Positions 11,363 to 22,083 are shown, counted from the stretch's first letter. The stretch is DNA of 64,000 nucleotides from Tepidibacillus fermentans (GCF_004342885.1 NZ_SMAB01000011.1:1-64000), one strand, 5' to 3'. Numbers and translations are program-made. The notes: generated by a model from the letters alone, not told the origin.

Positions 11363-12301
11363 TTACAGATGGCCCCGCAATTTGTTCGCTAATTCTTCTA
11401 ATTTACGTAACCGATGATTTATCCCTGATTTGCTTACTTTTCCACTTGGAAGCAGTTGCCCTAATTCGGTAAGATTTAATTCAGGATAACGCAAACGCAA
11501 TTCTGCAATTTCTTTTAATTTCACAGGTAAATTCTCTAAACCAATTTCTTTCTCGATTAATTTTATATTTTCAATCTGCCTCATCGCAGCCCCTATCGTC
11601 TTATTCAAGTTCGCAGTTTCACAATTGACCAAACGATTCACAGAATTCCGCATATCTTTTACAATTCGTGCATCCTCAAATTTGAATAGCGCTTGATGTG
11701 CACCAATATTGCTAAGAAATTCAGTTATTTTTTCTCCTTCTTTAATGTACATAAAAAAACCTTTTTTGCGCTCTGTCCATTTGGCATTTAACCCAAATTC
11801 ATTACATAATTTACAAAGATCAATAACATGGTTATAATCATTTGATGAAATTTCTAAATGGTAAGACGAGCTTTCTGGATGATTGATTGAACCACCTGCT
11901 AAAAATGCGCCGCGAAGATAAGCTCTTTTACTGTCAGTGTCTGGAACAATTGTTCTTTTAATCCCTGGATAAAAAGTAAATCCACTTTCAACAATCGCAA
12001 GTTCTTCTAGGATCTCTTCTACTTTAATTGGAACACGGACAAGATAAATATTGTTTTTCTTTAATCGCATCTTTTTTCGAACTAATAATTCAGCATGGAT
12101 CTGAAAAAGCTCTTTAATTAAAGTATATATCTTTCTCGCAATTGCCGCATTTTCTGTCATAATCTCTAATTTAAAACGTTGATTACTAACCTGTACGCTT
12201 CCATTCATTTTTACAATTGCAGATAGCTCCGCTAATTTCGACTTCCGATTTTCTCCAAAAACATAGGTGAGTTCCTTCTTTGTTTCTGAGGCAAAGGACA
12301 T
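11363..12301 (-). CDS. whiA: DNA-binding protein WhiA
   Basis: A conserved Gram-positive protein with a LAGLIDADG-type N-terminal domain lacking nuclease activity and a C-terminal helix-turn-helix; it acts in sporulation control in Streptomyces and in cell division and chromosome segregation in Bacillus (family knowledge). The 312-aa protein shows the homing-endonuclease-like stretch [12 protein letters not shown] near residue 128 and the HTH region [20 protein letters not shown] near residues 275-295. It lies 9 bp after yvcK and 54 bp before crh, in the usual operon order. Confidence 0.96.
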   Translation of the reverse strand: MSFASETKKELTYVFGENRKSKLAELSAIVKMNGSVQVSNQRFKLEIMTENAAIARKIYTLIKELFQIHAELLVRKKMRLKKNNIYLVRVPIKVEEILEELAIVESGFTFYPGIKRTIVPDTDSKRAYLRGAFLAGGSINHPESSSYHLEISSNDYNHVIDLCKLCNEFGLNAKWTERKKGFFMYIKEGEKITEFLSNIGAHQALFKFEDARIVKDMRNSVNRLVNCETANLNKTIGAAMRQIENIKLIEKEIGLENLPVKLKEIAELRLRYPELNLTELGQLLPSGKVSKSGINHRLRKLEELANKLRGHL

Positions 12302-12310
12302 AGGATCACC

Positions 12311-13291
12311 TCAATTCTTTTCACTCGATTGATTTCCTTTACCTTCCAAGATCATGATGATTCGATCACTTAATTTATCTGCATTATGGCGTAGATAAGT
12401 ATTATATTTTAAGAATTGATCTGCAACGACTTTATACCCTTGTGATTCTAGAATCTCAATATTCGCTTTTACTGGCTCTGCACCCTGTTGACGATAGCGT
12501 TCTATCATTTTAGCTGGAATTTTCCCATTTTGGACAATCACATAATCAATAAAACGCTCTCCAACATGTTTTTCCACGGCCTTTACGTGATCAATGGCTT
12601 GATAATGATCCGTTTCTCCAGGTTGGGTCATTACATTACAAATAAAAATTTTTTTCCCTTTAGCTGCGAGTATCGCATCTTTTATACCCTTTACGAGAAG
12701 ATTTGGAATAATACTTGTATAGAGACTACCTGGACCGATTAAAATCGCATCTGCCTTTTGGATTGCTTCAATGGCCTCATCCAATGGTTCTACATCATGA
12801 GGTACAATATATACCTGTTTAATCGATTTACCCGTTGTTGGTATTCTTGACTCCCCTTTTATCCTCGTCCCATCCGTAAATTCTGCAATGAGTGAGACTT
12901 GTTGCAATGTTGCGGGGAGTACTTTCCCTTTGACAGCCAATACACGACTTAACTCTTTGATCGCAGAAACAAAATCTCCAGTCATGTCTTGTAAAGCAGC
13001 AAGTAATAAATTGCCCAGATTATGCCCAGCAAGACCTTCTCCTTGTTGAAAGCGATATTGTAAAACTTTTTCTAACAAAGGTTCTGTATCGGCAAGAGAA
13101 ATCAGAACATTACGAATATCCCCTGGTGGAAGCATATCTAACTGATCACGTAATTTGCCCGAACTGCCCCCATCATCAGCAACCGTTACAATCGCTGTGA
13201 TATCAAGATTTTTTTTCTTTAATCCTCTTAAGATGGCTGATAGCCCGGTCCCTCCACCTATGGCCACCACCTTATGTTGTTTCGATTCCAT
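12311..13291 (-). CDS. yvcK: YvcK/MgfK-family UDP-sugar-binding factor
   Basis: A CofD-like protein needed for growth on gluconeogenic carbon sources and for cell shape, binding UDP-GlcNAc (family knowledge). The protein shows the loop GGGTGLSAILRGLKK at its N-terminus and VADDGGSSGKLRDQ. The frame opens at 13309, overlapping rapZ by 4 nt, but GAGGAG sits 10 nt before the internal ATG at 13291 and gives MESKQHKVVAIGGGTG, so I prefer that start. It lies between rapZ and whiA. Confidence 0.94.
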   Translation of the reverse strand: MESKQHKVVAIGGGTGLSAILRGLKKKNLDITAIVTVADDGGSSGKLRDQLDMLPPGDIRNVLISLADTEPLLEKVLQYRFQQGEGLAGHNLGNLLLAALQDMTGDFVSAIKELSRVLAVKGKVLPATLQQVSLIAEFTDGTRIKGESRIPTTGKSIKQVYIVPHDVEPLDEAIEAIQKADAILIGPGSLYTSIIPNLLVKGIKDAILAAKGKKIFICNVMTQPGETDHYQAIDHVKAVEKHVGERFIDYVIVQNGKIPAKMIERYRQQGAEPVKANIEILESQGYKVVADQFLKYNTYLRHNADKLSDRIIMILEGKGNQSSEKN

Positions 13292-13305
13292 TGATTTTTG
13301 ACTCC

Positions 13306-14178
13306 TCATCGGTCTTTTTCTATATCTCTATGTTGAACGCTTACATTCCATTCTTTTTCAAGTGAGTGGGCAATATATTCTGCAATTGCCACCGAACGGT
13401 GTTTTCCACCTGTACAGCCAATGGCAATCACAAGTTGACTTTTTCCCTCTTTTTGATACTTCGGTACAAGGAAATGGAGAAAATCCTTTAATTTCGTAAT
13501 AAACTCTTGGGTTTCCGGCCATTTCATCACATATTCATAGACAGGCTGATCGAGACCTGTTTGCGGACGTAAAGAATCTACATAATGAGGATTAGCTAAA
13601 AAGCGAACATCAAAAACAAGATCCGCATCGATCGGTATTCCATATTTAAACCCAAAAGAAACCACATGAACCGACAAACGATTTTTTTCAATCTCACCAA
13701 AACGAGCAAGGATTTTTTCTCTTAATTGACTTGGTTTTAATGCACTTGTATCAATAAGATCATTTGCTTTTCCTTTTAATTCTTCTAATAATTTTCTTTC
13801 TGCTGTAATGCCTTCTATCGGTGATGTCTTTGAAGATAAAGGATGTCTTCTTCTGGTTTCTTTGTATCTACGTACCAGTGTCTTATCATCAGCATCTAAA
13901 AAGAGAATTTGATAGCGAATATTTTCATTTTGGTCTAACGCCTTCAAAGATTCTGATAGGTTCTCAAAAAACTCACGGCCCCTTAAATCGATCACCAAAG
14001 CAACTCGATTAATTTTCCCACCTGATTGGATCATTAAATCAACAAAAGTAGGAATAAAGACAGGTGGTAAATTATCTACACAAAAAAATCCAATATCCTC
14101 TAAACTTTGAATGGCAACTGTTTTCCCCGCACCTGACATACCCGTAATGATAATTAAATGAATTGGACCCTCACTCAT
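13306..14178 (-). CDS. rapZ: RNase adapter / nucleotide-binding protein RapZ (YvcJ)
   Basis: A P-loop protein; the E. coli homologue senses glucosamine-6-phosphate and guides RNase E to a small RNA, while in Bacillus YvcJ affects competence (family knowledge). The Walker A loop is GMSGAGKT near the N-terminus and the C-terminal domain carries [17 protein letters not shown]. The open frame reaches 14193, but GATGAGGGTG precedes the internal ATG at 14178 ([13 protein letters not shown]), which fits the family start. It is the first gene of rapZ-yvcK-whiA-crh. Confidence 0.94.
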   Translation of the reverse strand: MSEGPIHLIIITGMSGAGKTVAIQSLEDIGFFCVDNLPPVFIPTFVDLMIQSGGKINRVALVIDLRGREFFENLSESLKALDQNENIRYQILFLDADDKTLVRRYKETRRRHPLSSKTSPIEGITAERKLLEELKGKANDLIDTSALKPSQLREKILARFGEIEKNRLSVHVVSFGFKYGIPIDADLVFDVRFLANPHYVDSLRPQTGLDQPVYEYVMKWPETQEFITKLKDFLHFLVPKYQKEGKSQLVIAIGCTGGKHRSVAIAEYIAHSLEKEWNVSVQHRDIEKDR

Positions 14179-14271
14179 TCTGTTCACCCTCATCTTTCTT
14201 AGCTATCTACCATTATAATATCAAACTTATATTGTGAAAACATTCGTTAGCTTTTGTGATTCCATATAGAG

Positions 14272-14306
14272 AAAAAGAAGCCATAAATCATATCTATGGC
14301 TTCTTT
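14272..14306 (-). terminator. Terminator downstream of glcK
   Basis: On the minus strand AAGAAGCCATA pairs with TATGGCTTCTT and is followed by a T-rich tail. It separates the glucokinase from the rapZ operon. Confidence 0.85.
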
Positions 14307-14313
14307 GCATAAC

Positions 14314-15273
14314 TTATACATGAAATAAAGCAGCTGCCCCGATCATGCCTGCAGTATTTCCTAAAGTTGCTGGTACGACTTGAACATTCTTCACAATATT
14401 TTTTAACCCATATTGATAAAATGCCTCGCGAATAGGATCAAATAAAATAACCCCAGCTTTCGAAACCCCACCGCCAATAATGATGATCTCAGGATCAAAT
14501 AAGTTAGCAACTGTCGCTAAAGCCTTTCCTAATAGATGGGCCGCTTCTTCTACAATCGCAACCGCCTCTTTATCTTTTTCTTTTGCAGCATCAAACACAC
14601 TTTTTGCGGTAATTTGATCTAGTTTTCCCTCAAAACGTTCTGTGAGTAAAGAATTTTTTCTGTTCTTTACCACTTCTTGTGCCATACGAATGATACCAGT
14701 GGCTGAAGAGACAGTTTCAAGACAACCAACGTTTCCACAACCACAGACGATTCCTTTATCGGATATTGGAATATGCCCTAATTCTGCAGCCATTCCACTT
14801 TTTCCATGAAGAATTTGGCCATTTACAATAATTCCTGCACCAATCCCAGTGCCAATAGTAGCCATAACGACATGTTTATACCCTTTTCCTGCACCCATCC
14901 ATGTCTCGCCAAGCGCAGCGATATTTCCGTCGTTTTCAATTTGAACAAGGATCTGTAATTTCTCCTCAAGAATTTGTTTAATCGGAATATCTGTCCAGTG
15001 AAGATTGGGTGCCATTCGAACGATCCCACTTTCGATATCTAATAGGCCTGGGATACCAATACCCATCCCCTTTACGTTCTCCCATTCAAAACCGGTCTCT
15101 GATACCAATTTTTTTGAATGTTGGACAATATCTTCTATAATGGTTTGATAGCCTTCCTTTGTACGAGTTGGGATTTCAAGTTGTTCCAATAATTCTCCCT
15201 TGTCAGAAATCAAACCCATTTTAATGGTTGTTCCACCTAAATCAATGCCAATATAGATTTCTTTCTTTTCCAT
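14314..15273 (-). CDS. glcK: ROK-family glucokinase
   Basis: Phosphorylates cytoplasmic glucose with ATP. The 319-aa protein has the ATP phosphate loop YIGIDLGGTTIKMGL at the N-terminus, the ROK zinc motif CGCGNVGCLE at about residues 176-185, and the catalytic aspartate in QIENDGNIAALGE. No DNA-binding domain is present, which separates it from ROK repressors such as XylR. It ends in its own terminator and follows the Nudix gene by 26 bp. Substrate choice (glucose against another hexose) is inferred from family resemblance. Confidence 0.9.
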   Translation of the reverse strand: MEKKEIYIGIDLGGTTIKMGLISDKGELLEQLEIPTRTKEGYQTIIEDIVQHSKKLVSETGFEWENVKGMGIGIPGLLDIESGIVRMAPNLHWTDIPIKQILEEKLQILVQIENDGNIAALGETWMGAGKGYKHVVMATIGTGIGAGIIVNGQILHGKSGMAAELGHIPISDKGIVCGCGNVGCLETVSSATGIIRMAQEVVKNRKNSLLTERFEGKLDQITAKSVFDAAKEKDKEAVAIVEEAAHLLGKALATVANLFDPEIIIIGGGVSKAGVILFDPIREAFYQYGLKNIVKNVQVVPATLGNTAGMIGAAALFHV

Positions 15274-15299
15274 AACTGTTCTCCATTCTATTGCATGAT

Positions 15300-15782
15300 T
15301 TAAACTGTCACTACTTTATGTTGATAAAGAGGATCAATATGATAAGAGATCAAATCATAATCAGGCGTGTAAATAAATTTACCTGTGATTAATTGATCCG
15401 ATGAAAAAATATGTTCAAAATAAATATTATCTCCTTTTGCTTTTGGCAAAGAGAGTATTTGGTTGATATTTTTCCATTCAAGGATACCTTCTTCACAATC
15501 CTTTTTCAATGCTCCTCTGAATTTGGATGCATAATAAGTGAAAAGCATCCATTCCTCAACAAAAACTCCGTTATCTTCAATGATAATTGAAAAAATTCCA
15601 CGTAGTTGAGGATCTTCGAGAACAAGATTCGTTTCTTCATAAAATTCTCTTTTCACAGATTCTTGAAGGCTTTCCTTCGGTTCAACTTTTCCACCAGGAA
15701 CCACCCACCAACCTCGTCTCGGTTTTTGTAACATTAAAATTTGGTTCCCATTTTGTAGGATACAATTTGTTACTCGTTTCAC
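15300..15782 (-). CDS. Nudix hydrolase (YvcI-like)
   Basis: A small pyrophosphohydrolase of the MutT/YvcI type. The Nudix box GX5EX7REUXEEXG is present from GGKVEPKESL to REFYEETN, with Asn in place of the last Gly. The open frame begins at 15851, but GAGGTG lies 6 nt before the GTG at 15782, giving MKRVTNCIL, which fits the 158-160 aa length of YvcI; the upstream codons look non-coding. YvcI is found near rapZ, yvcK and trxB in Bacillus, which supports orthology. The substrate cannot be read from sequence. Confidence 0.85.
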   Translation of the reverse strand: MKRVTNCILQNGNQILMLQKPRRGWWVVPGGKVEPKESLQESVKREFYEETNLVLEDPQLRGIFSIIIEDNGVFVEEWMLFTYYASKFRGALKKDCEEGILEWKNINQILSLPKAKGDNIYFEHIFSSDQLITGKFIYTPDYDLISYHIDPLYQHKVVTV

Positions 15783-15910
15783 AATCTTCACCTCGATGAC
15801 TGACTTCATCCTACACTTTGAGACAAAGTCATTATTCCGAAATGATTCCATATAAAGAATAGCACGTTATTCTTATATTAACAATCTTTCACCCTTCCAT
15901 ACTCCTAACA

Positions 15911-15942
15911 CAAAAAAATAGCATGGCCGAGATACCATGCAT
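15911..15942 (-). terminator. Terminator downstream of trxB
   Basis: On the minus strand GCATGG-TATCTCGG-CCATGC is followed by a T-rich tail (TATTTTTTT). It lies about 110 nt after the trxB stop. Confidence 0.8.
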
Positions 15943-16053
15943 ACATTTTTCTATATAGAAAAGGGGGTCATTTCAATGTTCAATCTTATTATACCCCCTA
16001 TATATTACGCGTATGTTACAAAAATTTTAATTCTTTGTAACAATCTATTCTTT

Positions 16054-17001
<948 letters not shown>

Positions 17002-17171
17002 TTATATAAAACAATGTTATTTATTCTCAAATCATAATATATATCTTACTCAATTCTGACATAATTGTCGAGTACCCCAAGGGGTATAAAATGCAGACAT
17101 TAGGTTTAGTGGTCAGAAGTGGGAATGTTCCTCCTTATTTTCACCATCTGATAGAAAAAAATCAGTCCAAA

Positions 17172-18878
17172 TTAATTGAACCGATGAATTTCATTCGATG
17201 GGTAGGTAGAGGATAAGACTTCTTGAAGCCGTTTTATATTTTTCAAAATCGTAAGATCAGATACGAGATATCGTTCTCCTAATCTTTCAATCGTCATTGG
17301 CTTCTCACGAAGATAGCTAATCATATATTCTATTGCAGCTGCCCATCCTTCTGCCTTACGAATTTGCGGTGTATCTGGTATCGTTTTGGCGAGAAAGTGA
17401 TACCATAGTTCCTTTGCATGAAGAATTTCCAAAAAAGAATATCTTTCGATCATTTCTTCTTCAAGAATTTCCATTACTTTTATCCAAGATGGTTTCCAAT
17501 GTTTTTTCTCAGGAGTTAGTCGGCCTTTATCGATCAATCGTAAATTCCATTTTAGTCGATAAGGTGGAATCGCATCCATATCTTCTAGAATGAAAAGCAC
17601 CTTTTTCTTTAAAGAGAAAGATTGCTGATCATCGACTAATAGTTGACGGAGAATCTCCTCTGTATCCTCAGCTTCAACAAAATAAAGGATCGCAACAGCT
17701 CGTTCCTTCGTTAACTCATCTCCATATTTCAAACTTCGCAATATGACGAAGCGTAAAAAAGATTGATGAAAATATTGCACAGGGTCTTCTTCAATGGTAT
17801 CCAACCAATCGGGAAATGGAACTTGATGAAGATAAGGAAGGTTGGGTAATTGTCCATTCGGTTCTTTTTCAATCCAATTTAAAAGTTCTAAATAAAACTC
17901 AGCTACTTTTGATGGACGATTGACTAACAGTTGTTTCCACCATTTCGCAGCGATCTCATAACGCTTTGTATTGAATGCAGCAATTGCACCGTAATGAAAT
18001 ACTAGCCAATCCCCTATACCATCCTTAATCATCTTTTTCAGATATTTAAAGGAAAATTCATCCTCCCCTAAGATTCCAAAGGTAGTGGCTAATTTATATA
18101 AACCTTCTCGATGAAATGGAACAACTTTTTTTAGTATCGTGAGATAGTTTTCATATCGCTTTTTATCTTGCAAATGATGATAATAAATCGCAAGGTTTGC
18201 TAGTGCATGAATATTAGTTTGTTCCCTTTCTAAAACCAACTCTGCTTGCTCGATCGCTTTATTTACATTCCCCATGTAAAAATAGGCAAGTGATAAATTA
18301 TTGCGTGCAATGATAAAGTCAGGATTAATTTCTAAGATTCTTAGTAACAGTTTGATGGCTTCATAATATTTTCCCTCTTCAATGGCACGCTTTGCCTGAC
18401 GATGCCAAATCAATAATTGCATATTATCGTTTTCTCTTTGTTCTTCAGATAGTTCTAACTCATAGGCCACATAGTCTAGCATTTCTTTCGCTTCATCTGC
18501 GTATTCCCCATTAGGATCAATTTCAAGATAGTACTTTACATAGTGGTAGGAAGACTCCAAATCATCTAGATAGGTATAATTACTAGCTAAATAAAAGTAA
18601 CACTCTTTCAGATTCGGATCTAGTTTTTCAACAACATATAGTAAAAGTCGAGTGGATTCTTCAAATCTTCCCATCTCTGCTAAAATTCCAGCAATATTAC
18701 AATAATGCACAGGATTACTGGAATCATATTCAACACTTTTCCAAAGGTATTTTAAGACCTTTGTGTAGTTATGTTGTTCAAGGTAATGCATAGCCCTTTC
18801 GAAGAAAAAATCCGCATCGAAAGCCATTGGAATCACGTTATTCTTTTGTTTGGCTGTCATGCGATTTTGTTTGTCCAT
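17172..18878 (-). CDS. TPR-repeat protein (YvcD-like)
   Basis: A soluble 568-aa protein with several tetratricopeptide repeats in its first half (for example near residues 20-60, 60-95, 145-180 and 180-215 by the W/Y-G-A-P pattern) and a helical C-terminal region. No signal peptide or membrane segment is seen. The frame opens at 18923, but GGAGG precedes the ATG at 18878 (MDKQNRMTAK). The family lies upstream of trxB in Bacillus and has no assigned function; TPRs imply protein-protein contact. Confidence 0.85.
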   Translation of the reverse strand: MDKQNRMTAKQKNNVIPMAFDADFFFERAMHYLEQHNYTKVLKYLWKSVEYDSSNPVHYCNIAGILAEMGRFEESTRLLLYVVEKLDPNLKECYFYLASNYTYLDDLESSYHYVKYYLEIDPNGEYADEAKEMLDYVAYELELSEEQRENDNMQLLIWHRQAKRAIEEGKYYEAIKLLLRILEINPDFIIARNNLSLAYFYMGNVNKAIEQAELVLEREQTNIHALANLAIYYHHLQDKKRYENYLTILKKVVPFHREGLYKLATTFGILGEDEFSFKYLKKMIKDGIGDWLVFHYGAIAAFNTKRYEIAAKWWKQLLVNRPSKVAEFYLELLNWIEKEPNGQLPNLPYLHQVPFPDWLDTIEEDPVQYFHQSFLRFVILRSLKYGDELTKERAVAILYFVEAEDTEEILRQLLVDDQQSFSLKKKVLFILEDMDAIPPYRLKWNLRLIDKGRLTPEKKHWKPSWIKVMEILEEEMIERYSFLEILHAKELWYHFLAKTIPDTPQIRKAEGWAAAIEYMISYLREKPMTIERLGERYLVSDLTILKNIKRLQEVLSSTYPSNEIHRFN

Positions 18879-18965
18879 AGTAGCCTCCAACTTTACACGA
18901 TTTCCTATAAAATAGTATAACATAAACAGGACAAAGATTCTTGTATTAGGTGTATAGGTTTAGTT

Positions 18966-18984
18966 TGCGCCCATGCTGGGCGCA
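18966..18984. repeat. GC-rich perfect hairpin
   Basis: TGCGCCCA and TGGGCGCA form a perfect 8-bp stem around a 3-nt loop in an otherwise AT-rich gap. It lies upstream of the TPR gene and just past the tenI terminator, and has no T-run on either side, so it is not a terminator. Confidence 0.5.
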
Positions 18985-18986
18985 CA

Positions 18987-19019
18987 TAAAAAAGAGCGTG
19001 AACAACTAATGCTCACGCT
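18987..19019 (-). terminator. Terminator of the thiamin operon
   Basis: On the minus strand AGCGTGA pairs with TCACGCT and is followed by CTTTTTT. The stem includes the tenI stop codon (19013-19015). Confidence 0.8.
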
Positions 19020-19624
19020 TCGCTTTGATGATTAAATTTCTTCATTTTGTTTTTCAAATTTTTTGTCGTTTGATAAGGGTCTTCCGATGACATAATCGCC
19101 GACATGACTGCAATATGATCGATTCCTCTTATAAGTAATTGTTCAATATTGTGTAAATGAATTCCCCCTAAGGCTACAATAGGAATATGAACTTCTTGTT
19201 TTAGATTTTCAATAAAGGATATCCCCCTTGGTTTAAGCCCTTTCTTGCTATCTGTCTCAAAAACATGCCCTGCAAGAAGATAATTCGCTTTTTTCTCAAC
19301 TTTTTTCGCTTCTAGCAAATGGTGAATCGAAACTCCTATGATACTAGGAAAGTCGATATTTGTTTTCATAAAGTTTTCATAACTCGTATGAAAACCGTCC
19401 GCATGCACTTCTTTTGCCACTTCTAAATGATGGTTAATCACCAACTTAACTCCATTATTCTTTGTGATTTCTCTTATTTTTAAAGCCAAGGGGAATAGTT
19501 CCTCAATAGATAGATCTTTTTCTCGCAAAATGATGACATCGACACCACCATATACCGCTTGCTCGATGACCCCTATGAAACTTTCTTTTTTTACAATTTT
19601 TCGATTCGTAATTAAATATAACAT
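19013..19624 (-). CDS. tenI: Thiazole tautomerase TenI (ThiE-like fold)
   Basis: Converts the thiazole product of ThiG to its aromatic tautomer in thiamin synthesis; the fold is that of ThiE, but catalysis differs (family knowledge). The 203-aa protein has LREKDL near residue 34, and GHVFETDSKKGLKPRG, which is characteristic of TenI, and GGIHLHNIEQ and GIDHIAVMS near the C-terminus. A plain ThiE would be the alternative call. It is the last gene of the thiS-thiG-thiH-tenI operon, 6 bp after thiH. Confidence 0.85.
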   Translation of the reverse strand: MLYLITNRKIVKKESFIGVIEQAVYGGVDVIILREKDLSIEELFPLALKIREITKNNGVKLVINHHLEVAKEVHADGFHTSYENFMKTNIDFPSIIGVSIHHLLEAKKVEKKANYLLAGHVFETDSKKGLKPRGISFIENLKQEVHIPIVALGGIHLHNIEQLLIRGIDHIAVMSAIMSSEDPYQTTKNLKNKMKKFNHQSEA

Positions 19625-19630
19625 TAATCC

Positions 19631-20737
19631 TCATATCCTTACCCAATCTTTAAAAATCGGTTGATACCCTTTTTTGAAAATCGCTGCTCTTACTTCTTCC
19701 AGACTTCGTTTATCATCAATCTCAAATTGTCCATCCCCCGCATCTTCTATTGAATGTCCACCTACTTCTGTAGAAGAAGCTGCAGACATTCTTGTTACCC
19801 CTAAGGGAATCAAATTCTCGCGGAATCCTTGGCGTTCTCTTGTCGAAATGGTAATCCCTACACGAGGTAAGAAGATACGTAACGCTAACATAAATTGTAC
19901 TAAATTTTGATCAGTTACTTCATATATATCTTCAAAAACCCCTACATGGGGACGAATTCTTGGAAAAGATACACTTATTTCTACATCAGGGTATTTATTT
20001 TGTAAGTAATTCGCATGAAGGCCTGTCATAAAGGATTCACTTCGCCATTCACCTAAACCTAATAATGCTCCTATATTGACATTGCGCATTTTGGCTATGC
20101 ATCCCCGCTCAGGGGCATCAAGTCGGAAATGATAGTTACGTTTACGACCTGCAAGGTGAACTTTTCGATAAATCTCCTCGTCATATACTTCTTGGTAAAT
20201 GGTAAGGCTATCTACGCCAGCTTCAATCATTTGTTGATATTCTTCTACGGTCAATGGGAAAATCTCGACTCCAATCGAATCAAAATATTTTTTCAAGATG
20301 TGAACGGCATCAATCACGTAAGAGAGTGGTGTATCTTTTTTCGATTCTCCTGTTAAAATTAAGAGATGTTTAAATCCCATACTTGCGATCGCTTTTGCTT
20401 CTTTTTCAATCTCTTCTGCTGTTAATTGTTTTCTTTTGATTTGGTTATCAATACTAAAACTACAATAAGTACATTTATTCGTACAATAGTTAGAAAGATA
20501 CATGGGAGTATACAATAAAACGGTTTTCCCAAAATGTTGAAGGGATAAGGTATGAGCCTTTTGTGCCATTAATTCTAAATAGTTCTCCGCTTTTGGAGAT
20601 AATAATGCAAGAAATTCAATTTCATTGATTGGACGATCCTTGTGAATGATTTTTAAAATATCTGAGTCGGTTAATTCTTCATAAAACTGGTGATAGTCAA
20701 TATTCTTATACTGGGAATATACATCATAAAAGCCCAT
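19631..20737 (-). CDS. thiH: 2-iminoacetate synthase ThiH (radical SAM)
   Basis: Cleaves tyrosine with SAM and a [4Fe-4S] cluster to give 2-iminoacetate (dehydroglycine) and p-cresol for thiazole formation. The 368-aa protein holds the cluster motif CTNKCTYCSF at about residues 86-95 and the later region GLGEWRSESF. Aerobic Bacillus use the glycine oxidase ThiO instead, so ThiH suggests anaerobic or microaerobic thiamin synthesis (inference). It abuts thiG (1 bp) and tenI (6 bp). Confidence 0.96.
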   Translation of the reverse strand: MGFYDVYSQYKNIDYHQFYEELTDSDILKIIHKDRPINEIEFLALLSPKAENYLELMAQKAHTLSLQHFGKTVLLYTPMYLSNYCTNKCTYCSFSIDNQIKRKQLTAEEIEKEAKAIASMGFKHLLILTGESKKDTPLSYVIDAVHILKKYFDSIGVEIFPLTVEEYQQMIEAGVDSLTIYQEVYDEEIYRKVHLAGRKRNYHFRLDAPERGCIAKMRNVNIGALLGLGEWRSESFMTGLHANYLQNKYPDVEISVSFPRIRPHVGVFEDIYEVTDQNLVQFMLALRIFLPRVGITISTRERQGFRENLIPLGVTRMSAASSTEVGGHSIEDAGDGQFEIDDKRSLEEVRAAIFKKGYQPIFKDWVRI

Positions 20738-20738
20738 T

Positions 20739-21515
20739 TCATCTCACCTCTTCATATAAAAACCCTGTTAAAGGTGACGAAGGCTGAGCAAGCTGGTGTT
20801 GTTCAGCAAGTTTTGCATGGTAAGCGAGATACCCTGCTTTTACCGCTAAAGAAAAAGCCTTAGCCATTTGGACGGGATTTTCTGCTGTAGCAATGGCTGT
20901 ATTAACTAACACTGCCGCTGCCCCCATTTCCATCGCTTCTGCTGCTTCTGATGGTTTTCCAATTCCCGCATCAACAATCACTGGGAGATCAATCTCATTG
21001 ATTATGATTTGAACTAACTCTTTTGTTTTCAAACCACGGTTTGTTCCAATAGGAGCTCCTAAAGGCATAACTGCAGCAGCCCCTGCATCTACTAATCTTT
21101 TCGCTGCCATTAAATCGGGACTCATATAAGGAAGCACAACGAAGCCTTCTTTAGCTAAGATCTCGGTGGCTTTAATCGTTTCTGCATTGTCTGGCAAAAG
21201 ATATTTATTATCCGAGATCACTTCAATTTTAATCCAGTTCCCTAATCCCATTGCTCTAGCAAGTCTTGCAATTCTCACTGCCTCTTGTGCATTTCTTGCT
21301 CCAGAAGTATTTGGTAATAAAATACAGTCCTTTGGTATATATTCTAGAATATTCTCCTCTTTTGAATCTAAGTTTACACGTCGAATTGCCATCGTGATGA
21401 CTTGTGATTCCGAAGCTTGAATCACTTCTGGTAGAATTTGATGATTAGGAAATTTTCCAGTACCAATGAATAAGCGGCTTTTTAATTCGACTCCACCAAT
21501 ACTTAATTTACTCAT
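20739..21515 (-). CDS. thiG: Thiazole synthase ThiG
   Basis: Builds the thiazole phosphate from deoxyxylulose 5-phosphate, ThiS thiocarboxylate and the ThiH product. The 258-aa TIM barrel has the Schiff-base lysine in [10 protein letters not shown] near residue 95, the phosphate sites [10 protein letters not shown] and [16 protein letters not shown], and [15 protein letters not shown] precedes the ATG at 21515. It follows thiS by 64 bp in an operon controlled by the TPP riboswitch. Confidence 0.97.
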   Translation of the reverse strand: MSKLSIGGVELKSRLFIGTGKFPNHQILPEVIQASESQVITMAIRRVNLDSKEENILEYIPKDCILLPNTSGARNAQEAVRIARLARAMGLGNWIKIEVISDNKYLLPDNAETIKATEILAKEGFVVLPYMSPDLMAAKRLVDAGAAAVMPLGAPIGTNRGLKTKELVQIIINEIDLPVIVDAGIGKPSEAAEAMEMGAAAVLVNTAIATAENPVQMAKAFSLAVKAGYLAYHAKLAEQHQLAQPSSPLTGFLYEEVR

Positions 21516-21579
21516 TTCTAAACCCCACTCCTTTTTTCTTATTTTTTCATCGATAAGAACTTGTAGTAAAATCTTTCAA

Positions 21580-21774
21580 TCAACCTCCACCAACAACACT
21601 AACAATTTCTACTTTATCTGTTTCTTGAAGGATTCTTATATCATATTGATCTTTAGGTATAATATCAAAATTGATTTCTACGACTACAAGTGTTTGGTTT
21701 AGTTTAAGTTCATTTAACAACTCAGCCACCGTTTTTCCTGCAAATCCTGTGATTTCTTTACCATTAACAACCAA
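21580..21774 (-). CDS. thiS: Sulfur carrier protein ThiS
   Basis: A 64-aa ubiquitin-like carrier whose C-terminal Gly-Gly is adenylated and thiocarboxylated to donate sulfur to ThiG. The sequence ends VSVVGGG, as in other bacilli, and contains NGKEI and TVAELLNELKL. The start is a TTG at 21774 behind a G-rich stretch; no in-frame ATG exists. No thiF adenylase gene lies in the operon, so activation must come from elsewhere. The gene begins about 37 bp after the riboswitch terminator. Confidence 0.93.
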   Translation of the reverse strand: MVVNGKEITGFAGKTVAELLNELKLNQTLVVVEINFDIIPKDQYDIRILQETDKVEIVSVVGGG

Positions 21775-21811
21775 ATTCCCGCCGCCCCCCTTTGCTAAAT
21801 CCTTTTAAATT

Positions 21812-21842
21812 AAAAAAGTGCAAATCCGTAAAGAATTTGCAC
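21812..21842 (-). terminator. Riboswitch-controlled terminator
   Basis: On the minus strand GTGCAAATTC pairs with GGATTTGCAC and runs into TTTTTT. It stands between the TPP aptamer and thiS, the arrangement expected for transcriptional control. Confidence 0.85.
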
Positions 21843-21856
21843 ATAAAAGACTGTGT

Positions 21857-21948
21857 AACATTCCCTACGTTGGCATTACCCAAGTCAGGTGATAAGGGTC
21901 AGAAATAACATTTCTTTCTCAGCCTATCTCTATAGGCTCCCCTTGTTA
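21857..21948 (-). promoter_or_regulatory. TPP riboswitch (THI element)
   Basis: Read on the minus strand, the conserved aptamer blocks appear in order: AGGGGAGCC, GGCTGAGAA, GACCCTT, ACCTGA and TGGGTAATGCCAACGTAGGG. These are the P1-P5 signatures of the TPP aptamer. With TPP bound, the downstream terminator at 21812 would form and turn off thiS-thiG-thiH-tenI. Confidence 0.97.
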
Positions 21949-22026
21949 CGTTTATTAAATTTTACCAATTATTTTAATTTACAATTATTATAAAGCGACA
22001 CATAAAAAAAGTAAAGACGGGAAACC

Positions 22027-22083
22027 TGTCGGTTTGACGCACTCGTCGATCAATCACCCTCGCGTTTGAACTGTCAAATTAGA
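22027..22083 (+). repeat. Possible degenerate copy of the intergenic repeat (copy G)
   Basis: A left arm TGTCGGTTTGACGCACTCGTC and a right arm GCGTTTGAACTGTCA form an imperfect stem with the GACGCACTC core seen in other copies. Its orientation relative to ptsI is that of the other copies, but it lies 80 nt past the stop and the similarity is weak. The rest of the gap 21949-22111 shows nothing clear. Confidence 0.35.
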
